Below the pieces are notes generated by a model, which did not search any database, was not told the origin of the DNA, and saw only the letters and a list, made by a program, of their open reading frames with translations. Position numbers and translations under genes: made by a program. Of a stretch of DNA of 56,747 bases, positions 27,237 to 36,168 are shown one piece after another (within the stretch, counting starts at the first letter, position 1; each line of letters begins with the position of its first letter). This stretch comes from Sporisorium sorghi (lineage: Eukaryota; Basidiomycota; Ustilaginomycetes; Ustilaginales; Ustilaginaceae), in the NCBI GenBank assembly GCA_023212695.1, contig JALCCG010000137.1, positions 1 to 56,747 on the forward strand, in the 5' to 3' direction.

Positions 27237-28208
27237 TTACAGCTCCTCCTTCGAATTGAACAGCCGATATGCAAACCGCATCACAAAATAACTGAACAAC
27301 AGCAGCATGACCGACACCGCCGAGGCATACCCCAGCTCAAACCGGATGAATGCATAATCATCGACATGATTAATGATGAGGTGGCCCGCATACTGCGGCG
27401 TTACCGCCATACCTGTAAGCTGGGTCGAAATGCTGCCTGCCTTGAGTGTTCCCACGATTGTCATTACCGCGCTGAACAGCATCTGCGGCTTCATCGAAGG
27501 GAGGGTGATATAGAATACTTCCTGCAGCCGATTGGAAATGCCGTCGATGCGGCCGGCTTCGTACAGCTCGCGATTAACCGTCTGCAATCCGGCAAGCATG
27601 GCCAGGAAGCCCACACTGAAACTCATCCACAGGGAGACCAGGATCATGATGGGAAGCAAGAACTTGGGATCCTGCAGCCACGTGATCTGCGAGTCGATCC
27701 ACCCCATTTTGAGTAAAAAGTTGTTCAGATAACCAACCCTATCGCCACTGAATGCAGCGATCCAAACGACAGTCAACGCTACCCCGCCGGCCATGGAGGG
27801 TGCATAGAACACAAGTGTGTAATAATCCCGAACGCGCAGCGGCAGCTGATGAATGAGCCAGGCGAAGAAGAATGATAGAATGTATCCACCCGGTCCCACA
27901 ATCAGTGCAAAGAGAAACGTATTGGGCAGTGCTTTTGTCAAAAAAACGATGTCCTGCGTAAATAATGCGATAAAATTGTCAAACCCGATAAATTTCAGAC
28001 TGCCGAACCCGTCGTATGACGTGAAACTGAGTGTGGCCGCCATGACTACGGGAATGACGATAAATACGAGAAAGCAGATCAGAAACGGTGCCAGAAAGAG
28101 ATAACAGAAAGCATCTTTTCTAAGCTCTCTCAGAAAACGCGTCCACCTCGTCACCACAGGTGAGGGCGGCTTGGGCGGGTTTATGACGGGAACAACTTCT
28201 GTTTTCAC
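27237..28208 (-). CDS. CUT1 sugar ABC transporter permease, MalF type (first pair)
   Basis: 323 residues with six membrane helices and EAA loop YEAGRIDGISNRLQEVFYITLP. The N-terminus is proline-rich (PVINPPKPPSPVV) before the first helix. The frame opens at 28226, but GGGAGGA lies inside that extension and GTG 28208 overlaps the TGA of the upstream gene (GTGA), so 28208 is the likely coupled start. Part of the first permease pair of the operon. Confidence 0.92.
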   Translation of the reverse strand: MKTEVVPVINPPKPPSPVVTRWTRFLRELRKDAFCYLFLAPFLICFLVFIVIPVVMAATLSFTSYDGFGSLKFIGFDNFIALFTQDIVFLTKALPNTFLFALIVGPGGYILSFFFAWLIHQLPLRVRDYYTLVFYAPSMAGGVALTVVWIAAFSGDRVGYLNNFLLKMGWIDSQITWLQDPKFLLPIMILVSLWMSFSVGFLAMLAGLQTVNRELYEAGRIDGISNRLQEVFYITLPSMKPQMLFSAVMTIVGTLKAGSISTQLTGMAVTPQYAGHLIINHVDDYAFIRFELGYASAVSVMLLLFSYFVMRFAYRLFNSKEEL

Positions 28209-31159
28209 GATTCTGCGTCCTCCCATGCGTACGGCTCTGTAATCTGCGGAATGTCTAGACTCCTGCCCATAATGCCGAAGTTCCGCTGCCTGCGATCCAT
28301 CTCCCGCTGCAGGGAAAGATGCGCTTCTTCCAATGACTCATCGGCGGGTATGCCGTCAAATACGGTTCGGTTCCACGCGAATTCCATCTCCCGGCTCAAG
28401 AAATAGTAACCCGGAACGTTTGGCATGTTCACAGCCCAAGTTGCCTGTTCCCGAATGGCTTTCAAATCGGCGGAAGGCCAGCTTAGCGATTTCATCGCGT
28501 TTACGTTGGCGGTATTCCAGCGATATTGGATCCCATAGAAAGATTCCATGTCCGAAGCGTACCTCGACTGAACCTCCTCGGAGGTCCACCACTTCAGGAA
28601 TTCCCAGGCTTTGTCCTTCTGTTCGCTCTTATCCATGATCATCGCTGCGGATAAGCCTTGCGGAGACCAGCGAACGACTTCTCCGTTGCCCTGCTTGATC
28701 CCAGGCAGAGGGGCAACCTTCCAATGGCCAGTAATTTCAGGTGCAGCCACCTGCAATTGAACGTACGTATTAAAGTCCGATATACCGATCGGTATATCTC
28801 CATCCCGGAAATGCTGGAAGAAGGCCGGAATGTCGATCGGCAGGTTGTATTTAGTAAACATCTCGGTCCATAACTTGAATGCTTGCTGCCCCTCTTCACT
28901 GAGCAGATTGGATTTCAGCCCATCCTGCGTGTAAGGATCGGCTCCATGCTCCAAAAACAGTGTTGAAAAATCTCCCTTCGGCACGTTCATGGTCATCCCG
29001 TTCTCCTGCAGCGTAGGCAGGATATCAAACACATCGTCCCATGTGTCCGGCACCTTCAAATCCAGGCTTTCAAGAATGTCCGAGCGATAGAATAACAATT
29101 GAAAGTTCTGTACTTCCGGCAGTCCATAAGTGCCGCCATCATACATCAAGGCTCTCGTTACCCCCGGTATGAACTGGCCCATCACTTCATCAAAGCCCGG
29201 ATAATGTGATAAATCCTCCACGGCATCCCGCATCGCATAATCCGCCGGTATCGATTCTCCTACGCCAAGCGCAACATCCGGCACCTCGCCTGCTGCATTG
29301 CCTAGTATGAGCATGTTCGGATTGGGCATCAGATTGATATTGACTTCAATCCCTGTTTTTGGTGTGAAGTCCTGGCTGACCAGTTCGCGCAATAAATCGA
29401 CATAGTCCCGCCCCCGTCCGACCCAGATCGTCAACGCTCCTTCCTCTTCCTGACCTCCAAGGTCGTAATCCATATAGAAGGAACGAGAGAAATCCGCCAA
29501 GGAGTACGGTATCCGCGAAAGCGCAGTCGGCTCCTTCAGTCCTGTCTCCGCATCCGGGGTCCGAACCACGATATAATCCAGGAGCAGCGGCTGCTGGGTT
29601 AATGTAGACATCCAGGTTCCGATATTGGCTTGAATCGTAGAGAACTCATTCACCTTGCTCGGAATTTCATTCACATCGGCCAGCATATCCTCAAGAATGG
29701 TAACCGAAGCCTTGATGGCCTGGGATAGATCCGAATCCCTTCCATTCACAGAATTGGTGTAATCCCGGATCATGTTCAATCGTTCCGTAATCGCTTGAAG
29801 CTTCGTCTCCACATTCGGATCGTATTTCTTCATCTCCCAAGTTCGGGTGGAATCCACGTTGGAATCCGATGCATTCTTGCTGTAGTTCCCCGTAATCAGC
29901 CTCATCTCCCGGTCAAAGGCCGCGATCTGAGCCAATGTATCCTTGAGAGCAATCAATATCGGCTGCATTGAAGAAGAGTCCACCGTCATTCGGATCGTGT
30001 GTTTTCCCTGCTCCATATAGAATCGATAGGCTTCGCCTGTATCATCGGAAAGTGTTGCGATTTCAAATTCCTTGTGATAGTCAATGCCGTAACTCAGCAG
30101 CTCCTTAAAAGGAACCTTGCCGTCAATGGAAATCGTACGGTATGCCTTAAAGCCTGGGCGGTAATTCTGGAAGTTCTTCAGATCGATTTCGTAAAAGCCG
30201 TCTGTTGGAACTTCAATCTCCCACTCCACCCATTCCCCCGGCAGCTTCCAACGGTTTCCGCCAAGTACGTTATAGGTGATCCTTCCCTTCGGATCTGGGG
30301 ATATGTAAGGTTCAGCCCAGTGATCGGTCTGTATCGACAGATGTGATTTGCGCTGAAATTGCTCGGCTTCCACCATGCCATACCAATCAGAGGTAGCGGC
30401 TGATGCAGGATGGGCTGCTTGATATTCCTCATACGACAACAGCCTCTCCTGACTCCGAAAGGACAGCTGCCGCAATGCAACGCCTCCCCGCTCTCCCGTC
30501 AGTCTCAACGTGTGCTCCCCTTGCTCCAGGCGATACAACAGCGGCCTTGAGGAAGCCGAATAGTCCGTTACCGCTTTGCTTGTCCACTCGCTTAGTTCCG
30601 ACTGCTGCGGGCGCACTTGCATGCCAAGCTCATTGCGGTCGTATGGATATTTGGCATCCTTCCACATCCGTTCCAGCTCAATCCGCTCCGATTCTTCGAA
30701 GGGATAGCTGCCATCCAGCATGACTCCGCGTATTACGGACCCATTGCTGCCGGGCAGAGGTTTATAATCAAGATGCAATTCATATTGACCTGCCTGCTCC
30801 ACATGAAATTTCCATTCCACGTATCCTTCTTCGTTATGCCAGTTCAGAGACGAACTTCCATCTTCCCTCGACTCACTAAGTTTGGCTTCCGGTGCTGCCT
30901 CATATTTCAGCAGATTCATCTGTACCTCGCGGCCGTTCTGTGCGGAATGCTCTGCTTCGCTAATTCCTTGCATCAGGATGGCATACGGAATTTTATCGCC
31001 TGATGGCTGAAATTGGAGCAGTTGTTCGGCTGTAACGCTGCCCGAATATACGACAGGTTCCTCCGACCTCATCCAATGGATGGCAGAAGCAAGCAAAGCA
31101 GCGACAATTAGGAACTGAAGCGGGACACGCAGATAGCGGGGGAAACGACGTTTCTTCAT
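28205..31159 (-). CDS. Large membrane-anchored solute-binding protein with carbohydrate-binding-like N-terminal domains
   Basis: 984 residues, more than twice the usual size of a sugar-binding protein. Instead of a lipobox it has an N-terminal helix (LRVPLQFLIVAALLASAIHW). Two beta-sandwich modules follow, at about 60-240 and 260-410, each ending in the 'LEQGEHTLRLTGE' / 'MEQGKHTIRMTVD' type strand seen in CBM6/35-like domains. A helical stretch (about 415-545) leads to a family 1 binding domain (about 580-940: ALTIWVGRGRDYVDLLREL, DVALGVGESIPADYAM, YGLPEVQNFQLLFYRSD, WSPQGLSAAMIMD). It overlaps the ATPase gene and the next permease by four bases each. It may first hold a polymer or glycan, then bind the released sugar. 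The fold calls for the two modules are by eye. Confidence 0.82.
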   Translation of the reverse strand: MKKRRFPRYLRVPLQFLIVAALLASAIHWMRSEEPVVYSGSVTAEQLLQFQPSGDKIPYAILMQGISEAEHSAQNGREVQMNLLKYEAAPEAKLSESREDGSSSLNWHNEEGYVEWKFHVEQAGQYELHLDYKPLPGSNGSVIRGVMLDGSYPFEESERIELERMWKDAKYPYDRNELGMQVRPQQSELSEWTSKAVTDYSASSRPLLYRLEQGEHTLRLTGERGGVALRQLSFRSQERLLSYEEYQAAHPASAATSDWYGMVEAEQFQRKSHLSIQTDHWAEPYISPDPKGRITYNVLGGNRWKLPGEWVEWEIEVPTDGFYEIDLKNFQNYRPGFKAYRTISIDGKVPFKELLSYGIDYHKEFEIATLSDDTGEAYRFYMEQGKHTIRMTVDSSSMQPILIALKDTLAQIAAFDREMRLITGNYSKNASDSNVDSTRTWEMKKYDPNVETKLQAITERLNMIRDYTNSVNGRDSDLSQAIKASVTILEDMLADVNEIPSKVNEFSTIQANIGTWMSTLTQQPLLLDYIVVRTPDAETGLKEPTALSRIPYSLADFSRSFYMDYDLGGQEEEGALTIWVGRGRDYVDLLRELVSQDFTPKTGIEVNINLMPNPNMLILGNAAGEVPDVALGVGESIPADYAMRDAVEDLSHYPGFDEVMGQFIPGVTRALMYDGGTYGLPEVQNFQLLFYRSDILESLDLKVPDTWDDVFDILPTLQENGMTMNVPKGDFSTLFLEHGADPYTQDGLKSNLLSEEGQQAFKLWTEMFTKYNLPIDIPAFFQHFRDGDIPIGISDFNTYVQLQVAAPEITGHWKVAPLPGIKQGNGEVVRWSPQGLSAAMIMDKSEQKDKAWEFLKWWTSEEVQSRYASDMESFYGIQYRWNTANVNAMKSLSWPSADLKAIREQATWAVNMPNVPGYYFLSREMEFAWNRTVFDGIPADESLEEAHLSLQREMDRRQRNFGIMGRSLDIPQITEPYAWEDAES

Positions 31160-32277
31160 ACACCGTCTCTCCCGATCACAAGCTCCGTTTGTTCATCGAA
31201 AAAGTGAACCTTGTTCATCTGGAATCCCACCGATACGATCTCATCCGTTTCGTACCGTGACGTCGGTTCTGTCCTGGCGATCAGCCTGATGTGTCCAAGT
31301 TGGGTGTAGACATAAGAATCCGCCCCGGTCTCTTCGGTCATCTGCACAAGGCCGGGGATCATGGAAGGATCCTCATCGATACGCCCACGGTGAAGCGTGA
31401 CATGCTCTGGCCGCACCCCAAGTATGACGTTCCTTGTTCCAACGGTTGTTCGCTCAAACCGGGCTGCACAGTAATCCGGCAGCAGCAGTCGCATTCGTTT
31501 ATTGGAGAAATAATAACTCCCTTCACTTGCTTCGATTGTGCCCTTCAAGAAGTTCATCTGCGGGGATCCAATGAAACCTGCTACGAATACGTTAGCCGGC
31601 TCATCGTACAGCTTCCGGGGAGCGGCAACCTGCTGAATAACGCCGTCCTTCATGACAACAATCCGCGATCCCATGGTCATCGCTTCCACCTGATCATGCG
31701 TGACATATACCGTGGTCCGCCTCAGATCCTGCTGAAGCTTGATCAGCTCCGCCCGTGTCTGCGCTCTTAGCTTGGCGTCCAGATTGGACAGCGGCTCATC
31801 CATCAGAAACACTTGCGGCTCTCTGGCAATGGCTCTGCCGAGCGCTACCCGCTGCTTCTGGCCTCCGGAGAGCTGACTTGGCTTACGCTCAAGCAGATGC
31901 GAAATCTCCAATATCGCAGCCACCCGCTTCACCCGGGAATCGATCTCGTGCTTCGCGGTCTTTCGCAATTTGAGCCCGAGCGCAATATTCTCCAGCACGG
32001 ACAGATTGGGATACAACGCATAATTCTGAAAGACCATCGCAATATCCCGATCTTTGGGCGAGACATAATTCATGAATTTCCCATCCAGGTACAACTCACC
32101 GCTGCTGATTTCCTCAAGACCGGCCAACATGCGCAGCGTTGTTGATTTACCGCATCCGGATGGTCCGACCAGAACAAGGAACTCCCCTTCATCTATGGTT
32201 AGATGAAAGTCGTTGACTGCGGGGCGGGATTCGCCTTTGTACCGTTTAAAGACATGATCAAATGTAATGCTTCCCAC
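31156..32277 (-). CDS. Sugar ABC transporter ATP-binding protein (MsmK/UgpC type)
   Basis: 373 residues. Walker A is GPSGCGKST, Q-loop VFQNYALYP, signature LSGGQKQR, Walker B VFLMDEP followed by LSNLDAKLR, and the switch His is in YVTHDQ. The C-terminal third is the OB-fold regulatory part with ILGVRPEHV. It starts at GTG 32277, six bases from GAGGTGA, as first gene of the nine-gene operon. Because both permease pairs lack another ATPase, this subunit probably drives both, and perhaps other CUT1 systems in the cell, as MsmK does in streptococci and bacilli. Confidence 0.95.
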   Translation of the reverse strand: MGSITFDHVFKRYKGESRPAVNDFHLTIDEGEFLVLVGPSGCGKSTTLRMLAGLEEISSGELYLDGKFMNYVSPKDRDIAMVFQNYALYPNLSVLENIALGLKLRKTAKHEIDSRVKRVAAILEISHLLERKPSQLSGGQKQRVALGRAIAREPQVFLMDEPLSNLDAKLRAQTRAELIKLQQDLRRTTVYVTHDQVEAMTMGSRIVVMKDGVIQQVAAPRKLYDEPANVFVAGFIGSPQMNFLKGTIEASEGSYYFSNKRMRLLLPDYCAARFERTTVGTRNVILGVRPEHVTLHRGRIDEDPSMIPGLVQMTEETGADSYVYTQLGHIRLIARTEPTSRYETDEIVSVGFQMNKVHFFDEQTELVIGRDGV

Positions 32278-32323
32278 CTATTCTCACCTCTTAGCTATAC
32301 TCAACTGTCGTCCATATCCACAA

Positions 32324-32337
32324 TGATAGCGCATTCA
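32324..32337. promoter_or_regulatory. cre-like catabolite control site upstream of the ABC operon
   Basis: TGATAGCGCATTCA matches 12 of 14 positions of the Bacillus CcpA consensus TGNAANCGNTTNCA on either strand. On the minus strand it directly precedes a weak -35 (TTGTGG) and an 18-base-spaced TATAGC, placing it at the promoter of the ATPase gene. Carbon catabolite control of the operon is therefore plausible. Confidence 0.5.
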
Positions 32338-32407
32338 TACCCAGGCCAAAATGAGGGGGAATTAATCTTTGTAGTTCATTATTAATCTCTATTCCGGATG
32401 ATCTGCA

Positions 32408-32458
32408 CAACAAAAGCCCGTGAACGAAACTGGGTAACAGCGTTTTCGTTCACGGGCT
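32408..32458 (-). terminator. Terminator of the GH43 gene
   Basis: AGCCCGTGAACGAAA pairs with TTTCGTTCACGGGCT across a 14-base loop. On the minus strand it is followed by TTTGTTG. It lies 32 bases after the GH43 stop codon and separates GH43 from the ABC operon. Confidence 0.88.
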
Positions 32459-32489
32459 CAGGTAGACCGTTTCTAATAGAAGCCTAAGA

Positions 32490-33824
32490 TTAGCCTTCTA
32501 AATATTTGATTTGCAATTCTTCGATGGCGACTTCTCCTTGCCCGCCGCTCAAGGTTACGATATTCTGATTGCCTGGCTTCAAAGTCACGGTAATCCCCGT
32601 GTAACCTCTTCTGTCGTGGATTCCACCCGTATTCAGTGCATTAATGAAAGAATAGTCCTTTCCATTGACCGATAATCTGAATTTAGCCAAGCGTTCGGCC
32701 GTACCATAGATAACGCCGATCTCTGCTCTTCCACCTGCTGCCCCGCCGTTCACCACGTCAAAAGTGCAAGCGGCTGTTTCTGAATCCATTCTAGTCACAA
32801 CCGTTGTACCGTCCTCCAACTGCCTGAACCTGGCACCGCCACCGACCTTGCCAGTTGTTGCCCTGTAGATCTCGGTTCGATAGCTGATCGGCTGCGCCCC
32901 CTGAACAGGCTTGACTCCTTCCAGGGTCTGCTGCACCGTCTGAATCGTGCCATCCTCATTGAAATGGAGTTCGTCAATACATACGCTTCTCAGATTGCCT
33001 TCCCCGGATATTGCCTGATTGTGATAGAACAGATACCATTTCCCCTTGAATTCGGCTACCGAGCCATGGCTCGTGGAACAGCCCGTAGGTTCCAGGAAGA
33101 TTCCCCGATACGTCCATGGACCAAAAGGGCTCTCGCTGGTTGCATAACGCATCCGGTTATTTCCGTCCAGGTTGTCCGAATAGGTCAGGTAATACAGTCC
33201 TTCACGTTTAAACACCCACGTTGCCTCGTGAAAATCCTCCAATCCGGTCATTTCCTGCACCTCGCCTTCAATCGATACCATATCCTCGCCAAGTTCTACG
33301 GCCGCGCATACGCCGCCGCCACCGTAATACATGTACGCCCGATTATCATCATCGATGAATACCGCCGGATCAATCATGGCGAAACCGCCCAGTCCCTCGA
33401 TATATCCTTGATCCTTGAATCCGCTGGCTGGTTTATCGCTGGTCGCTACCCCAATCTTCCACGTATCGTTCCAGTCCGATCCGCTCGGGTGAGGATAATA
33501 GAAATAATAGGTCCCGTTTCGGCAGGCACAGTCCGGCGCCCACATAAATCCACCCTCGGGTCTGCCCCAACTTACTTCATCCGAACTCAGAATTTCACCC
33601 TCATCCTGCCAATGCACCATGTCCGCCGATGAGAATACGTGATAACGGTCCATAAGATCACAGCCCTGGGGCGGGTCCACATCATGTGAGGCATAGATAT
33701 AGATTTTGCCGTCATCCCACACATGAGCTGAAGGATCGGCCGTATATATGCTGGTAATGACCGGATTCATCGATGTCGCTTTAGGGTGCGCTGTTCCGAG
33801 ATGATGGATGTTCAGTTTATTCAT
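32490..33824 (-). CDS. Glycoside hydrolase family 43-like enzyme with C-terminal carbohydrate-binding module
   Basis: 444 residues without signal peptide, so probably intracellular. The five-bladed propeller has the catalytic-base Asp in YTADPSAHVWDDGKIYIYAS, the pKa-tuning Asp in MIDPAVFIDDDNRAYMYYGG (in part) and the acid Glu in DFHEATWVFKREGLYYLTYS. STSHGSVAEFKGKWYLFYH is the fifth-blade His region. A CBM6-like sandwich fills residues 320-444. GH43 enzymes cleave arabinose, xylose or galactose linkages; the subfamily cannot be set by eye. It is flanked by the GH99-like gene 90 bases upstream. Confidence 0.87.
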   Translation of the reverse strand: MNKLNIHHLGTAHPKATSMNPVITSIYTADPSAHVWDDGKIYIYASHDVDPPQGCDLMDRYHVFSSADMVHWQDEGEILSSDEVSWGRPEGGFMWAPDCACRNGTYYFYYPHPSGSDWNDTWKIGVATSDKPASGFKDQGYIEGLGGFAMIDPAVFIDDDNRAYMYYGGGGVCAAVELGEDMVSIEGEVQEMTGLEDFHEATWVFKREGLYYLTYSDNLDGNNRMRYATSESPFGPWTYRGIFLEPTGCSTSHGSVAEFKGKWYLFYHNQAISGEGNLRSVCIDELHFNEDGTIQTVQQTLEGVKPVQGAQPISYRTEIYRATTGKVGGGARFRQLEDGTTVVTRMDSETAACTFDVVNGGAAGGRAEIGVIYGTAERLAKFRLSVNGKDYSFINALNTGGIHDRRGYTGITVTLKPGNQNIVTLSGGQGEVAIEELQIKYLEG

Positions 33825-33855
33825 AGGTGATCCCCCTCATGGTTATATTCGAGAA

Positions 33856-33906
33856 GCCAAGCCTTCATGAAATCTTCTGGCTGTTCGTGAATCGTGAAGG
33901 CTTGGC
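33856..33906 (-). terminator. Hairpin after the GH99-like gene
   Basis: GCCAAGCCTTCA and TGAAGGCTTGGC are perfect 12-base inverted repeats eight bases past the stop codon. The following minus-strand sequence is only mildly T-rich, so partial termination or read-through into GH43 is likely. Confidence 0.6.
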
Positions 33907-33913
33907 ATAAGTG

Positions 33914-35596
33914 TTACTGATGGCTGGTCGGATGGTTTGCTGTCAATGGAATTTGTCCCTTGAGCATCCGGTTGATATCTCCGGATAAACGCAGGTAAAA
34001 ATCCGATGAGACCGCAACGCTGTCTGCGTCCAGTGTCAGGAAATAATGATTCGCCGGAATCATGGAGCTGTTTTCGGCTGCTTTTGCAATCGCGGTGCCT
34101 TCATCATATTCGTCAAACATCGCAATGTATCCCGTCTGGATACCGAGGCTCTTGATGTTGTATGCCTGCCTCCACATAAAGTCACCGTGAAGTCTGGGAA
34201 CTTCATTCTTTGGCCCTCCGTGCAAATTGGACCACGCAAATCCAGGAAACATGACAGGCTGATAGGCCAGTCCGTTCTGCTGCGTAAACGTTAAGTCCGG
34301 CTGTAACACGTTATTCTTGAAATCATCCGCCCCTTGCAGCGAACCGAAGCGTGCTATGGACCAGGGAGAAATCATATCCAGCGATTTATAGGCGTTCATG
34401 AAATCCGGCTTGGAATCGTTTATTCCGGTTCTCCAATAGGTCGGAACGCCACCGATCACATAAACGCCTTGATTCTTGAACCACTGAATCAGCTCGATGG
34501 ATTCGGCCGCCGTGCCGGGACGATCCGTAAAGCCGATCCCCCAGATGCAAACGACGATTTTGCCATTTTGCTTGGCATATGCGGACGAAGCCGTAAGATT
34601 CATCGTGTTGACCACATTGGTGGTCCAATCGTGTTTCACGGCGTTCACCCACTGGCTTGGATTCATGCCGGTAATGTCGTACATCACATAAAATTTACGA
34701 TTGTACGACTCAGCGGCATTTTTCACCTTCATGGCCACGCTGTCCCGGTTGGTCTTCCAGCCATTCGGCGTATCGTTATCCTCAGCACCGAACCGCTGCA
34801 ATGCGGCTCCATCGATATTATAGGTCTGCATCCATTCGAAATGCTTGCTCACCGTTTCCTGATCGTAGGATGAGAACAGTTTGGCAGGTGTTCCGTTGGC
34901 CAGATTTGCAAGATTGGTCTGATACAGCTTGGAATACTCGCGTATATCAGGGTACATCTCAAAGTTGACATTTCCACTTGTGGATGGGGCGCCGCTGTTT
35001 TTGGACCAATGAACCCAGCCGCCGTTCGGCGATCCGTCTCCTGCTGCATTGAACCATCCCTGGTAGCCTGCAAATAACTTCCCGATCACATCACCACCTC
35101 CGGAAGTAGCGGGATTGAATTTGAACCACAGCAAATTAAATAAATTGCCTGCCCCGCCGGTGAATGTTAGATATACGGTATGAACGCCGGTCACAGACTG
35201 AACCGGGGCTGATTTCGTTTGCCACGACTGCCAGCCCCCTGTTCCCGGAACGGCAACAGTGCCGATCAGCGTTCCGTTCTGACTGCCAAGGCGAACCTCG
35301 ATATTGCCTCCGTTGTTGTTGCTGGCCACTCTCACATCAATCGAAGCAGCGCCGCTGCCGAAATCCACATCCGTAAAAGCAATGGAATCACCGTTATCGA
35401 TGAAGGCTGCATTCTGCCCGCCTTCGCTGGAGTTCTCCAATTGAATGCCGGATTGACTGCTGTAACTTGAGGCTTGAATCGGATGAAACGCAGATGCGGC
35501 TGAAACCATGGCTGGGGATAATGGCAGAATGACCGATAATACCATGAGTGCGCAGATGGCTCGGACAACATTCTTTTTTAATGTTGAAATGTACAT
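33914..35596 (-). CDS. Secreted GH99/GH71-like glycoside hydrolase with N-terminal CBM6-like module
   Basis: 560 residues. A Sec signal peptide (KKNVVRAICALMVLSVILPL ending AMVSA) precedes a CBM6-like module (about 40-165: IQLENSSEGGQNAAFIDNGD and STRPA-type WQTKSAPVQSVTGVHTVYLT, given in part) and a TIM-barrel region with GKLFAGYQGWFNAAGDG, MQTYNIDGAALQRFG, FYVMYDITGM, VCIWGIGFTDRP, FPGFAWSNLHGG and IAMFDEYDEGTA. This order matches the GH99/GH71-like family, which includes endo-alpha-mannosidases. ATG 35596 is preceded by AAGGAGG; the 35614 start lies upstream of that site. It probably cuts polymers outside the cell, fitting the alpha-mannosidase encoded 5 kb away. Substrate inferred. Confidence 0.8.
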   Translation of the reverse strand: MYISTLKKNVVRAICALMVLSVILPLSPAMVSAASAFHPIQASSYSSQSGIQLENSSEGGQNAAFIDNGDSIAFTDVDFGSGAASIDVRVASNNNGGNIEVRLGSQNGTLIGTVAVPGTGGWQSWQTKSAPVQSVTGVHTVYLTFTGGAGNLFNLLWFKFNPATSGGGDVIGKLFAGYQGWFNAAGDGSPNGGWVHWSKNSGAPSTSGNVNFEMYPDIREYSKLYQTNLANLANGTPAKLFSSYDQETVSKHFEWMQTYNIDGAALQRFGAEDNDTPNGWKTNRDSVAMKVKNAAESYNRKFYVMYDITGMNPSQWVNAVKHDWTTNVVNTMNLTASSAYAKQNGKIVVCIWGIGFTDRPGTAAESIELIQWFKNQGVYVIGGVPTYWRTGINDSKPDFMNAYKSLDMISPWSIARFGSLQGADDFKNNVLQPDLTFTQQNGLAYQPVMFPGFAWSNLHGGPKNEVPRLHGDFMWRQAYNIKSLGIQTGYIAMFDEYDEGTAIAKAAENSSMIPANHYFLTLDADSVAVSSDFYLRLSGDINRMLKGQIPLTANHPTSHQ

Positions 35597-35884
35597 AATA
35601 CCCTCCTTCATCATCAGCCGCTGTCATTGGCGGCCTTGCTTGTTCCCTTCAAGATGAGGACAGTCATGTTGTCAATTCTTCATTAACAGCTTGATCCATT
35701 AGCGAAATATTCTATGACTTTGATTTTATTAATCCTCCCTTCCTGTCATGTTGGTTCCTCATCCCCAGCATACTCTTCGTAACCGGAAATCTACCATAAG
35801 CCGATATTAAACTATTCAGGCCATTCCAATAGAATTGGAGTCCCCGGAAGCTGGCGAAGGTATGCCATTCCCTTTGCCTTGTCC

Positions 35885-36088
35885 TCAAGGCAGCCGATTA
35901 TACAACCGGTACAGAAGCACGGCAGCCTCTGCCCGGGTCATCGCTTGATCCGGATAAAATCGATTGTTCGCGCCTTGCATCATTTGCGCGCTGACCAAAA
36001 CATCCACCGCTTCGCGAGCATATCCCTTGATCGAACCAGCATCCTTGAATTCGGCAGCAAAGGAGAAGCAGCACCCGGAAGGTCTGCT
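35885..36088 (-). pseudogene. Remnant of an S-layer-homology (SLH) domain protein
   Basis: The minus strand has an open stretch of 67 codons bounded by TGA stops that encodes almost one complete SLH repeat: FKDAGSIKGYAREAVDVLV, then NNRFYPDQAMTRAEAAVLLY and a RLYNRLP terminus. SLH repeats anchor large surface enzymes to the cell wall in Paenibacillus and normally occur in threes at a C-terminus. Here the upstream part is missing and there is no start codon with a ribosome site, so this is the 3' end of a deleted gene. The lost protein may have been a surface enzyme of this sugar cluster. Confidence 0.75.
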
Positions 36089-36168
36089 TCAATGAAGGAA
36101 TGTACGACAGGAATTATGCACTCGAACCTGTTTGACCGACGAATTGCGACAATTCACCCTGATTGCAT

